Origin: Cyrtodaria siliqua
Taxonomy: Eukaryota; Mollusca; Bivalvia; Adapedonta; Hiatellidae
Reading direction: 5' to 3'
NCBI GenBank assembly: GCA_037043455.1
Contig: JAWPHD010001424.1
Span: 1 to 64,000 of the forward strand
Length of the DNA: 64,000 nucleotides
A program made the translations under genes and the position numbers. This document shows, piece after piece, positions 10,922-21,215 of the stretch (position 1 is the first letter of the stretch; the number at the start of each line of letters is the position of its first letter). The notes under the pieces were generated by a model. The model had not been told where the DNA came from. It did no database searches and saw nothing but the letters and a program-made list of their open reading frames with translations.

Positions 10922-12763
10922 TACAAACAAGAGCTGTCAGAGGACAGCGCAGCTCGTTTATTCGAGTTTTCAAAGAACAAGAAATGATACACCCGGCATA
11001 CCATCAGAAAAAAAAAAGTGAAAACAAAGGGGCGAACTGGATGTGTCAAGAAGGAAAACATAGGAATTTTCATTAAATGAAGAACACAATTTTTCTGTGA
11101 TGACATGGAGGTAATTTGATAATTACCCTTTCAAAGGATACATAATGCATATTTTATAAGTTTGAAGAAAATATGTTAAAAGTATATGTAAATGCATTTG
11201 AGCTTTGACCCTTTGTGACCTTGACCTTTCATCCAATGATCTTGAACTCAATAGATACGATCATCGTCCCATTTATAATAAGTTTGATGATGATTGGATA
11301 AAAAATGTTGAAGTTATTTACATGTTAAGAATTTATGCAGACTTAAACATTAACCTGATGCTAAGAGCCTATCAACAAATAAATGCAATTTGAGACCATG
11401 AACTTTGACCTATAGACCCCATAAGATCCTTCCAACATATCAAATTATTTGTAAACTTTGACCGAGGAGCTAGGTCCACAAAGGTGGTGAAGAAGCCTAG
11501 GGTCTACGCTGGTTGGATGGTTGTATCCGTCTGTTAATGCCCAGTAAGTGTATATATGGTTATAGGGTAGGGATCTCAATGGTTTACAAGTTATGACCAA
11601 GGGGCTATGTCACCAGGGGTGGGGAAGGAGTCCAGGGTCTATGCTGGTTGGATGGTTGTATCCGTCTGTTCATGCCCAGTAAATGTATATATGGTTATAG
11701 GATAGGGATCTTAACGGTTTCCAAATTTTGACCCAGAGGTTATGTCCGCAGGGTTGGGGAAGGAGATCAGGGACCGGGTCTATGCTGGTTGAGTGGTTGT
11801 ATCCTTCTGTTCGTGCCCAGTAAGTGTCTATATGGTTATAGGGTGGGGATCTCAACAGTTTACAAGTTATGACCGAGGGGCTATGTCCCCAGGGGTGGGG
11901 AAGGAGACCTGGGTCTATACTGGTTGGGTGGTTGTATCCGTCTGTTCATTCCCAGTAAGTGTATGTATGGTTATAGGGTGGGGATGTCAATGGTTTCCAA
12001 GATAAGACCGAGGGGCTATGTCCCCAGGGGTGGGGAAGGAAACCTGCGTCTATACTGGTTGGGTGGTTATATCCGTCTGTTCATGCCCATTAAGTGTATA
12101 TATGGTTATGGGGGGTGGGGGTGGGAGTGGGGGGGAGGCGATCTCAACGGTTACTAAGTTTTGACTCAGGGGGCACACCTACACCCTCATGCTTCACTTC
12201 TTGTGACTATGTCCCTGGGGCGAATCCATTTCTGACCCCAGGCTCAACACTTGAGCAAACTTGGTAGAGGACTACTAGACAATGCTACATACAAAATATC
12301 TAAGCTGCAGCCCTTTATGTTTCAGAGATGATTTTGAAGTGTTTTTTCCTATATACTTCTATGTAAAAATGACATTTTTTACCAATTCAGGGGCCATAAT
12401 TTTGTCAAAATGAATGGAAGAGTTATGGGTATTGTTGGATAAGGTACAGAATTTGATATGAAACATTAGATTAACATTTTGAGTAGTTTTGAAGTAATAA
12501 ATCTATTGCACAAAAACTTTTCGGTTAAGACATGACAATCAAAGGGCCATAACTTTGTCAAAATGCAAGGAAGAGTTATGGGGATTGTTGGATTAGGTGC
12601 AGAATTTGATGGGAAACATTAGTATAAAGTTTTAATGCAATAGCTTCAGTAGTACTGGTTATAAATCCATAGCACAAAAACTTTAAGGTGAAGCTGGGGA
12701 TGCCGACGCCGACGCCATGGTGAGTAGGATAGCTCTCACTCTTCTTCGAATAGTCGAGCTAAA
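10922..12763 (-). mobile_element. Family A non-autonomous element, reverse, with 135-140-bp core repeats
   Basis: Minus-strand 5' end AGCTCGACTATTCGAAGAAG with GAGAGCTATCC at about 12763. The 3' end at about 10925 has AGCTGCGCTGTCCTCTGACA followed by GCTCTTGTTTG. Between them lie five units of a 135-140-bp repeat (11440-12180: GGTTGTATCCGTCTGTTCAT, ATATGGTTATAGGGTGGGGA, GGGGCTATGTCCCCAGG). The core differs from the G-rich one of other family A copies although the ends agree. Confidence 0.75.
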
Positions 12764-12770
12764 AACAATG

Positions 12771-13024
12771 AACCAGAAGGTTATGGACCTTATACTTCGA
12801 AAGTTATTAGCCACAATCAGCTGCCAGGTAAAATTTAACAGACAGGCGGGTGGACAACATCACAACATAATACGTATGATTTAACAAGGACACAACGTGT
12901 ATACATAGTATTACTTTATTGATTAAAACTAGTCACAATAGGTACACTATTTTAGTTTCTGGTAGTCGTACTGATATTTAAATTCTAAATTAATAATTAT
13001 ATTTGAGGTTTCTGCAGTTTAATA
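12771..13024. other. MRPL18 3' flank and 3' UTR
   Basis: No gene. Contains the AATAAA noted above and a partial repeat of the coding end. Confidence 0.5.
12915..12920 (-). promoter_or_regulatory. Probable poly(A) signal of MRPL18
   Basis: AATAAA on the minus strand, about 105 nt after the MRPL18 stop codon. It is the nearest canonical hexamer downstream. The 3' UTR between them repeats about 15 bases of the coding end (GACTACCAGAAACTA) near 12952-12966. Confidence 0.55.
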
Positions 13025-13177
13025 TCATAGTTTCTGGTAGTCTTGCTGGTACTTCCTTTCTTCATTGTATCTGTTGTATCCCTCGTAGTTGATGCCGGGA
13101 ACCGATTCTGGTTCTATTTCATCTGGTTCCCTCAACTCTATGTGCCCATCCTTCAATGCAGTGAGGAATGCAACTTT
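13025..13177 (-). CDS. MRPL18: MRPL18 exon 6 (C terminus)
   Basis: Acceptor TTTTTCCAG, stop TGA at 13027-13025. It encodes KVAFLTALKDGHIELREP, matching the L-A-x-x-x-G-x-x-L-R-E-P end of the family. A Glu/Tyr-rich extension of about 30 residues follows, ending in DYQKL. Confidence 0.9.
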   Translation of the reverse strand, partial: KVAFLTALKDGHIELREPDEIEPESVPGINYEGYNRYNEERKYQQDYQKL

Positions 13178-16100
13178 CTGGAAAAACAAACAATGCAAGC
13201 GGTACCTTATATGCATGTCAAAAGTCAAATTATTATGCAAGACAAGAGAACCGCAGAAAGCTACGCATGCAGATGCTTGTAAGTGTAAAGTAAATAAAAA
13301 AGTATAGTTGATAGTCCTGGGAATCAGGGCTATTCCATTAAAACATACCCAGGACTCCAAGAAGGCAATTTAATAAACATCTATGGTTGGACCCTATTCT
13401 TCGAACTCAGTTTTGACTATATATATAGAGGTGTGTGTTCAATTTCAAAAGTTCCTGGGGTCCGTGTATGTTTTAATGGAATAGACCTTAGCTCAAATGT
13501 GTGTAATAGTGGCTTACGAAATGAGTTAACATATCCAGCTGCACTCTTGCCATTTATTTCGGTTCAGGTTATTGATTAGCTTGGTTTCCATTACGTGGCC
13601 CCGTCTTAATTCCATTAAGCTGTGGAAAAGCTTATATTAGCAGAATTTGATAAGGCATATTTCGACAATAAACTATGTTTAAAAAACATGTTTTACTGAA
13701 AAAATATGATAACCTGTTTAAAATTACCTATTAATGTTTTTATGTTACAATATGCAAACCCAAACCGAAATTAACTTTTTATTTCATACCCCAGCCAACC
13801 CTGTTTTCGCTTCTTGGAGACTGGGTTGGATGGGGTATGAAAGTTGATACTCGCACTACGTAATGCTAAGAACTATGTCATCCAATTATATCACATAGCT
13901 TGTAATGTGGGAGTGTATCATAATAAATAAATATGACATAAATATCCTAATACACTAGTGTAATAATTATATGTATACAAATGAAGGCTAAATCATCGTT
14001 CATTTTTTTCCTATCAGCTCAAGTGTGTAATGATTAAATCAGAATTGCATCCGTTAAAAAATACAGGATTATGGAAATTGACGAGGCAGTTCCTTTGTTT
14101 AGCATCATACGGAGAAGACCGAAACAACATACAACATAAGAGACATACAGTACCACATCATGATACGACGATAGATATCAACAGTTAAATCAATAAAAAT
14201 AAATGCAAGCTATGTGGACATTTTTGGAGTTACATGATAAATAGATTCTCAGATTCGTGTTGACTGAATACTGATGTACTGACCTCTGTAAACATTGATG
14301 TGATGCAAGGCTGTGCATTTCGGACATTTTATAAATAATGCTATTTAATACATGCCAGTCAAATGCTTTTATCTTTGCAACTGTTGATGTACTGGTAAAC
14401 ATATTCAAAAGAATCTAGTTTTTGAGTGGAAATCTAGCCCTAAAATCAATAGGAGTTTACCTCTCACCTATCCATGCAACCATTGGGTGCATTCTGGGTT
14501 TTCCCATCGGCAACCACGTTGGTTAACTTTGGGTTACCAATGGCCACCGATGGTAACATTTGTTACCAACGAGGCCACTGATACTACCTCAGGAAGATTG
14601 GTTACCAACATTCTACCTATCGGCGAACCAACAGCCAACGACGGTGACCGATGGCAGTCGAGAGTGCTTTCGGTAACCGATGGGAGAACCCCGAACGCAC
14701 ACATTCTCTTTTAAATGGATAGAAACCAATTTTCAGCAAAAGGTTATATTGACTTTGACCTTTGACCCCAAAATCAATAGTGATCTACCTATCACCAAGA
14801 TATACACCAAATACACCAAACACAAATTCAATCCATGCAGACGTTCTCTTTTAATACAATGAGTGGAAACCAATCATAGGCCCTGCGGTAAACTCAATTT
14901 GAACTCCCTGCATAACCAATTTTCAGCAAAGGTTAGTGACCTTGATCTTTGACCACAAAGTCAACAAGGGTCTACCTCTGATCAGGATATAACTACAAAC
15001 AAAAACCTAATTCAGTCCATGCAACTGTTCTCTATGTGCCGAAACCAATCAATCGGTCGGCCATCACAGCCCATATGCCCTGTGGTAAGCTCAATATGTA
15101 TGCCCTGCATGAAAAAATCATAGTTTTTTCAAAGAAACGCATAGAAACTAAAATTACCTTTTCAGATTCGCCGTCTTCATGTTCCTCTTCATAGAAGACA
15201 TTTGTTATTCCGGCCTCCAGCATCCTACGCGCCAACAGACGACCTACATTCCAGGATGCACTTACATCGTTCATACTGTAACACAGAACACATAAATTTG
15301 AAAATATTGGAAAAATATGTACGAGCCCCATCTTGTGGCATTAATATTCCAGTGTAAGATGAAACAACAGAACAGAATTGGTGTTTAAACCGCTCATTGA
15401 CACAATATTTTGGTCATACAATGAGGCTCTAAGAGACAGGATTCAGGTACCTAAATTGCTCCATCTTTAAGACTTACCATTACTTCTGTTCCACCCAATC
15501 TACACAGCTTTAGCAGTTTAAACTCGCAAGGAATCCATTAAAATCAGAAGCAGCCTTAACATGTTGAATGAATGAATGAATGGTGTTTTACGGCACGTCG
15601 ACACATAAATAGGTCATATTGTGCGCAAAAACCGACGAAAGATGAAGAAATTAAGTAGTAATTAAAAATTAATGTAAATATATAAAGATAAAACTATTAA
15701 AAAAATAAGGGATGATGCAACATGTTGAGAAATCAAAGAAAACACTAGGACTAGTGACAAGCTGCCTTTTTGGAGCTAGTCACTTTAAACAGGTTCAGTA
15801 GTCCTGGCTTGGAATTCACCAACCATTCTTCAGACTATTCTTAGACTTGAGCTCAAGTACTGAAAATTCGTTCACAAATATTTCCATAACCTTCAAAGAC
15901 AAATATTTCCATGACCTTCAAAGATAAACAATCGTAACAAGTTGCTATTTATTAGTATGCATCGTATTTATACATAGCAGCTTGTTATGAACGTTTATTC
16001 TGTAAACTTATAGAAATATTTGTGATTGTAATTTGCATACTTGAGCTTAAGTCGAAAAATATTCTCAAGAACGGTTGGTGAATATTCAGTAGTCCAGGAC

Positions 16101-19100
16101 TAGTGACTAAAACAATTATTTGTAGTTCTGTAATGCATATTACAGATCATTAATATTAGTTACTGGAATAGTTCTTAGCAAATTGTTTTTACTGTTGATT
16201 ATATAATTTAACCTACATGCATGGTAAAATAACGAATAAAATTTGAAAACTTAAAATTTTATTTAATTAGGGTTAAGTGACATGTTTGAATTTGCAAGTG
16301 CAGTGTTTCGAGGCCTTGATTCCACAAAAAGATTATAAAAGAATAAATCCTGAGGTTTATTCAGGTTCGAGCTGTAACAAAAACAGATTAAGTAATAGAT
16401 AGAGTCTGGTCTCAGTGAGTTGGCTTATTTAAACACCGAGACAAACTCTATCTTTTTTGTAGCATGGTGTACTTAGTAACACTGTGATGTCATAGTAACC
16501 GTACTCTAAATTCCAATATCTGGTAGCTGTAGTACGGTCTAGCCACGTCCCTTAGGTTATCCTAAATTAAACGATTTAATGCTCTGCATTCATTAAAGGA
16601 AATGTCACCGACCGTGCTATAACAAAGGATGAATGCTATTCAGAGGTTTATCCTGTCACAAGCATACCTGTATAGATGTCTGGCTAGGCCCACCTCTTTT
16701 GTAGACACGTCTATCACTGTCTTCCCAGCCCAATGATCCACCCTGGCATATGTGTGTGAATTGCTCACTTCATATACCAACCTGTCGAAATACAACAGAT
16801 TTACATATTAATACTCATAAAATAATACGTAGTTGCTGCACTAATACAAAATGCAATACTAATATATTCATTTTAAAGGTATCTTCTCATAATATTTAGT
16901 CAAGACAAGGTAATCAAGAGCTCAACACTATGATACCCAACACCCGACAGTGTCGAGGATATAAGAAGATAGGGAGTGAGTTATTGTTAATTTATTATAT
17001 ATATGTGTTCGTAATAATGATATTTAATTTTGGGGTATAAAACAGTGTGTGACTTTTTTTCCCTCACTCTTCTTTTCTTGAGATTGGAGGGCTGGTGGGT
17101 AGAGGCGTGTAAAAACAGGTCAGAAGCTTTCATACTCTGCCTGATTGAGTATGGGTTAAGGTATACATGTACATCTATCGCTAAAGCTTACTTGTGATAC
17201 AAATCTTTCCTTGGGGCCTGATATTTCCATCCTTTCCTTTTTGGTGCCAGCCCTAAGAATTCCAAGGCTCTGAAATAAATATATATAATTTAATATGGAG
17301 TATTGATACGGAGCATGACAGTAACATTCTCAATATATTATTAAATCCGTACCACTTTGACTTTAAACCTGCCTGCAAATAATTAAATAAAAGTTTTCAC
17401 TTTTAATTCATTATTCTACTATAAGCATGATAAATATATTATTGGTGCAATATAATCAAGAAATATGAAGTTAAGTAGAAAGGCTTATTAATGGGATGCC
17501 CCATTTCGGATGCTGACCTATTTTGTACAACTTTGAAAGGTACTGATCATTCTATCAACCATGTAAATCATCGATGTAAACTTGTAAAATTCAGTCAAAA
17601 TGTGGTTTCATAGGAAATGTTTTTACATCTGTTGATGGACGACAGACAAGCAGTTACAAATGGGAAATGCTCATTTCACAGTTTTTGAAGGAGTAGAAAA
17701 TATTTCCATTTAAAATACCGTATTTCCCCTATTAGTAGTGCCTTCCCTAATAATAGCGTCCCCACCAATTTTAAGAAACCATACCTTCTTCGAAAATCCA
17801 AAAAACACAAAACTTTCGTCTTTAATGCTAATGGATTTGATTACAGGGAGTTTTTTTACTATGACACTGGCTTGGTTTATCACATAAATTAAACCTTATA
17901 GCACTGTCATCAGTTTTATCTATTATGCTCCAATGATGACACAGTTATACTCCGTATAGTCGGGTTAAGTTTTAGTCAGTGCCGGTGTCATAGTAAAAGA
18001 TCATCTTATAGTGTAGTATTTTTATAGTAAACAATCGGGTAAGATATCGGGAAATTGGCCCCCCACCAATTTTAAGAAACCTTACCTTCTTCGAAAATAC
18101 AAAAACTCTTTAAAAAACACAAAACTTTCGTCTTTAATGCTAATGGATTTGATTATAGGGAGTTTTTTACTACGACACTGGCTTGGTCTATCACATAAAT
18201 TAAACCTTACAGCACTGGCTTGGTCTATCACATAAATTAAACCTTATAGCACTGGCTTGGTCTATCACATAAATTAAACCTTACAGCACTGTCATCAGTT
18301 TTACCTATTATGCTTCAATGATATACAGTCGGGTTAAGTTTTAGTCAGTGCCGGTGTCGTAGTAAAAGATTATCTTAAATTATAGTATATTTCATAGTAA
18401 ACAATCGGGTAAGATATCGGGAAATATTGAAAAGACTGAACAATAAGAGCGCCCCTTTTGAACTCTGCATAGTGCCCGGGAGCTACTAATAGGGGGAATA
18501 CGGTATGTTACAACTTGTGCATACGATTCTTTTTATTTCTCAACCAATCTGAAAATGGAAGTCATTTTTATTTACCACTAAAAATGCAAAACAAACAAAA
18601 CCTGAAAAATAGAAATAAAACTGAGATAGTATACCTGGGGTTCCTATTTATAAATCGGGCGTTGATTTCATAGTTTTTGTTGTCAGCTGATCTTGTAGCT
18701 TGGCTTGTATTCAGACATCTTATTACTGCAAAGTACATATATTTTTTTAACCACATATCTTAGAAGCTGTCATATGTCTGCTTAATCTGATTATCAAATA
18801 CTCTACATATTATCAGGGCTTTATATGATACGACAGTATAAAGGCTGTATTCAACTGAAAAAACTTGTCGTTCAGGTAAGTTTATCCATTATATGCTGCA
18901 TTTAACGATTTTTACTATGCTTATCGTGGTATCAGCGAGACGCCTCGATGTACGGCACACCCATCTACATTGCAAACAGACATTATGTATCATTTAGTGT
19001 AATCATTTACTGAATTTTTTACATATTTTATATTGCCAGAAAGCCAAATAAATAACCTTTCTAATGGTGTAATTTTATTCCAAAAAACGGTTAAATAAAT

Positions 19101-20947
19101 ATGCAAAATCTCAAGTTGGAACGGAAATGTATCATATTTTTGCTTTTTTTAAAGCGTTTATGCACATCACCATGTGTTTATTGTTTTGGTAATCAAACAT
19201 ATACATGCATTGTTTAATGAATATTTACATAAGATGCATGGTTAGAAAGCCAAATAAATAACCTTTCTATTGATTGATGTTATTTCGAACAATATCTTCA
19301 AAGGTTAAATGAACGATGAGAATCTCGAGTCGGTAAACAAAATAAAAGCGTTCATTTTTTCAGTCTATATAATGTTTGTGAGGATAACACTACAGTTCAT
19401 TTAAATTATTTATTAAGAGAGCAAAATTAAATTATCTTTTTAACTTTTCTATAGAACAACTGGTAAAACCTTGACTGCATTGTGTGAACAATTAATAATA
19501 GTGAGATTAATGTATTCTATTGCCATAACAATCGATTGAGTAATTAACAAACATGCATGTATCAATAATAAAAAAATAAGACCGGCAAACGGTTACGTGG
19601 TAATGATAATTCGAACAACACATTATTAATTAGTGTTTGTTTGTTTTCTTCTCGGTTTTAAAGTCGGCTGATTTAGTCTTTTAATCAGCTAAAATTCAAA
19701 ATGAAAATGAAATGATTGTAAAATGCTCTCATTTCCAAGTTAGTTGCTGCGAAACGTAATTGTAAGTATCCTTTCACGATTTGCATGAGTTGTTCGTGTT
19801 TTTAGCAAATTTTAATTGATTTTTTTAGTGTTTTGTTCTTAAACCAGGAAGTGTGAAATTGCGACGAAAAATGATGACCGACATTCGTGTTTAAAACTAC
19901 CATAAACACAATTTCAATATGTATACATGTTATTACAATGTACTTGCAATCATCAACATGTACAGTTTAATTGAGAGAAAAAAGTTTACCCTTCCATAAA
20001 ATAATCATGTTGATCCAAGAGATATTTTTTTCAAAATGGACCAGTTTAGCTTTTTTTGTGTTAAAATCAAAATCATAATCCACTTAAAAACTACCCTAAA
20101 CACAATTTCAATATGTATGTTATTACTTGCAATCATCAACAGGTACTGTGTAAGTGAGAAACAAAAGTTTACCATTCATAAAATATACATGATACATGTT
20201 GATCCAAGATATTTTTTTTCTTTCAAAATGGCGAAGTTAATTATTATTTTTTGTTAAAATCAAAGTCATAAACCACTTAAAAACTACCCTAAACACAAGT
20301 CCAATATGTCTGTTATTACTTGCAATCATCAACAGGTACTTTGTAATAGAGAAAAAATAATTCACCCTTCCATAAAATATACACGTTGATCCAAGAGAAG
20401 TTTTTTTTCTTCAAAATGGCGAAATTATAATTCCATATTTTTTGCGAAAATCAAAATCATAACCCACTTAAAAACTACCCTAAACACAATTCCAAAATGT
20501 ATGGTATTACTTGCATTCATCAACAGGTACGGTTTAATTGAGAAAAAAAAGATTACCCTTCCATAAAATATGTACGTGTATGCTAATCCAGGAGATAAAA
20601 GAACGCGTTAAAAATGGCCAAGTTAAAAAAAACAAATTTTGTCGAAATCAAAGTCATAACCAAATTAAAAACTACACCAAACATAATGTGCATATGTTTT
20701 GGATGATAAATAGAGATCGAAAAATACATTAAAAGCGTAAAAGGTGTATAAAACAAACAAACAAAAAACTACACGAACGTCGGCCATCCTTTTTTCATCC
20801 GATTTCACGCTTCCGGGTTTGAGAACAAAACACTAAAAAAAGCAATTAAAAACTTTCTAAAAACCCGAACAACCCACGCAAATCGTGAAAAGGATACTTA
20901 CAATTACGTTTTGAAGCAACTATGTTCTTTGTAATGTCTTCAACCAT
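13025..20947 (-). CDS. MRPL18: Mitochondrial large ribosomal subunit protein uL18m, six-exon gene
   Basis: Spliced gene on the minus strand with exons 20947-20902, 18725-18635, 17269-17192, 16781-16668, 15275-15158 and 13177-13025, all with GT-AG introns. Exon lengths 46, 91, 78, 114, 118 and 153 sum to 600 nt with every phase matching, so the product is 199 aa plus stop, close to the 180 aa of human MRPL18. The order FINRNPR, KRKGW, WAGKTVIDVSTKE, ARHLYS, VGRLLARRMLEAGI and HIELREP follows the human protein. The family sits in the central protuberance of the mitoribosome, and the human protein has been linked to 5S rRNA handling in mitochondria. The N terminus (MVEDITKNIVASKRN) has acidic residues early, so it is an unusual presequence and the start is the weakest part. 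The last exon encodes a charged, Tyr-rich tail (YNRYNEERKYQQDYQKL) beyond the human C terminus. The gene is head to head with NLE1. Confidence 0.9.
13589..13875. mobile_element. Short TIR element in MRPL18 intron 5
   Basis: Ends CATTACGTGGCCCCGTC and CTCGCACTACGTAATG are roughly inverted. The body (GGAAAAGCTTATATTAGCAG, ATTTCGACAATAAAC, TTTTCGCTTCTTGGAGA) matches 33637-33917, whose ends CATTACGTGGTCC and GGACCAGGTAATG give a clearer 13-bp TIR. No coding capacity. Confidence 0.65.
14485..14701. mobile_element. Palindromic MITE in MRPL18 intron 5, TSD CATT
   Basis: About 25-30-bp inverted ends (GGTGCATTCTGGGTTTTCCC left; GGGAGAACCCCGAACGCACA right) with a GGTTACCAA/CCATCGG-rich centre. CATT lies on both sides (14481-14484, 14702-14705). 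Diverged copies of the host repeat downstream (CCATGCAGACGTTCTCTTTT at 14832, CCATGCAACTGTTCTC at 15016) show the uninterrupted arrangement. Confidence 0.7.
14706..15050. repeat. About 180-bp imperfect tandem repeat
   Basis: Three units, the first partial, with ATTTTCAGCAAAGGTTA, TGACCTTGACCTTTGACC, AAATCAATAG and TCCATGCA, ending at TTCTCT then GAAACCAATC. They lie in MRPL18 intron 5; no coding potential. Confidence 0.6.
15158..15275 (-). CDS. MRPL18: MRPL18 exon 5
   Basis: Acceptor TGTTACAG, donor AAAAG/GTAATT. It encodes MNDVSASWNVGRLLARRM and then LEAGITNVFYEEEHEDGESEK. The GRLLARR-LEAGI block matches GRVLAQRCLEAGI of human MRPL18. The acidic run EEEHEDGESE is local to this protein. Confidence 0.93.
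15747..16108. mobile_element. Fold-back element in MRPL18 intron 4
   Basis: Left arm with AGGACTAGTGAC, CAGTAGTCCTGG, TTCACCAACCATTCTT and ACTTGAGCTCAAGTA. Right arm with TACTTGAGCTTAAGT, AAGAACGGTTGGTGAAT and CAGTAGTCCAGGACTAGTGA in inverse order. Arms are roughly 100 bp with gaps, and a repeated AAATATTTCCATGACCTTCA lies in the loop. Confidence 0.65.
16392..16617 (+). mobile_element. Second copy of the hairpin-headed MITE, half of hairpin deleted
   Basis: Nearly the same sequence as 5321-5590. The right half of the head palindrome is gone: left arm ends at AAACACCGAGA and continues at CAAACTCTATC. It lies in MRPL18 intron 4. No clear TSD. Confidence 0.8.
16668..16781 (-). CDS. MRPL18: MRPL18 exon 4
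   Basis: Acceptor TTCGACAG, donor TACAG/GTATGC. It encodes LVYEVSNSHTYARVDHW, then AGKTVIDVSTKEVGLARHLY, the L18 core with the family's V-x-A/D-S-T-x-E block. The following Ser is split across the intron. Confidence 0.92.
17192..17269 (-). CDS. MRPL18: MRPL18 exon 3
   Basis: Acceptor TTTCAG, donor CACAA/GTAAGC. It encodes ALEFLGLAPKRKGW and then KYQAPRKDLYHK. It aligns with the human segment NLELLSVARKERGW, which follows NRNPR directly. Confidence 0.9.
17716..18505. mobile_element. TIR DNA element in MRPL18 intron 2 with internal duplication
   Basis: Ends TACCGTATTTCCCCTATTAG and CTAATAGGGGGAATACGGTA are inverted copies, flanked by TA. The inside has two about 330-bp direct copies (CCACCAATTTTAAGAAACC, CTTTCGTCTTTAATGCTAAT, GGTAAGATATCGGGAAAT). 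Within the second copy CACTGGCTTGGTCTATCACA and its continuation are repeated three times (18176-18290). No transposase; probably a Tc1/mariner- or pogo-type MITE. Confidence 0.8.
18635..18725 (-). CDS. MRPL18: MRPL18 exon 2
   Basis: Acceptor TTTGCAG, donor CAG/GTATAC. It encodes IRCLNTSQATRSADNKNYE and then INARFINRNP, the end of the targeting region and the family's conserved NRNPR block. The Arg is completed by the first base of the next exon. Confidence 0.88.
18760..19734. other. MRPL18 intron 1, no gene recognised
   Basis: AT-rich. The motif GAAAGCCAAATAAATAACCT occurs twice (about 19040 and 19245), suggesting an old tandem duplication of some 200 bp. Nothing else is supported. Confidence 0.5.
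19735..20915. repeat. Inverted repeat pair around a 193-bp tandem array at the MRPL18 5' end
   Basis: Plus-strand 19740-19905 (GTTGCTGCGAAACGTAATTG, TAAGTATCC, CACGATTTGC, TTTAGTGTTTTGTTCTTAAA) matches minus-strand 20912-20755 at about 80-85% by eye. The loop (19891-20740) holds four to five units of about 193 bp with AAAACTACCCTAAACACAAT, TTACTTGCAATCATCAACAG, TTACCCTTCCATAAAATATA and TTCAAAATGGC. The minus-strand arm contains the candidate first exon and donor of MRPL18; the plus-strand arm carries the same AATTGTAAGT donor. Confidence 0.8.
20902..20947 (-). CDS. MRPL18: MRPL18 candidate exon 1 (start codon and presequence)
   Basis: ATG at 20947-20945 gives 15 codons plus one base before a GTAAGT donor at 20901. 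The single overhanging T joins the TA that opens exon 2 to make a Leu codon, so phase is correct. Chosen because it is upstream, has a strong donor and fits phase. Upstream out-of-frame ATGs exist, and the exon lies inside an inverted repeat (see 19735-20915). A transcript could show a different first exon. Confidence 0.5.
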
Positions 20948-21124
20948 AAAACGAGATAAACATGATAAATCACGGAGCGAAATCACATTCTACATCCTAA
21001 AACATGGCCGCTAAAGTGAACAAACATGACCGAAGTGTTCCGAATGAGTCGACGACAAGTGTTTGGCACACTTCTGTTCGAGACCGATCCCTTCAATTAT
21101 TATCCCAGATTTTATTTAGGCCGA

Positions 21125-21215
21125 GTCTATTGACACGTATACGTTTATTCGTGTTACCTGTCTATTGACACGTATACGTTTATTCGTGTTACCTGTCTAG
21201 TGACACGTATACGTA
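21125..21215. repeat. 35-38-bp tandem repeat, TGACACGTATACG
   Basis: Two full and one partial unit of ATTGACACGTATACGTTTAT then TCGTGTTACCTGTCTA. The TGACACGTATA word recurs at 21270, 22676 and 22815, linking it to the larger array below. Confidence 0.8.

Noticed and set aside
13043..13307. Plus-strand open frames opposite MRPL18 exon 6
   Set aside because: Shadows of the antisense coding exon; no independent support.
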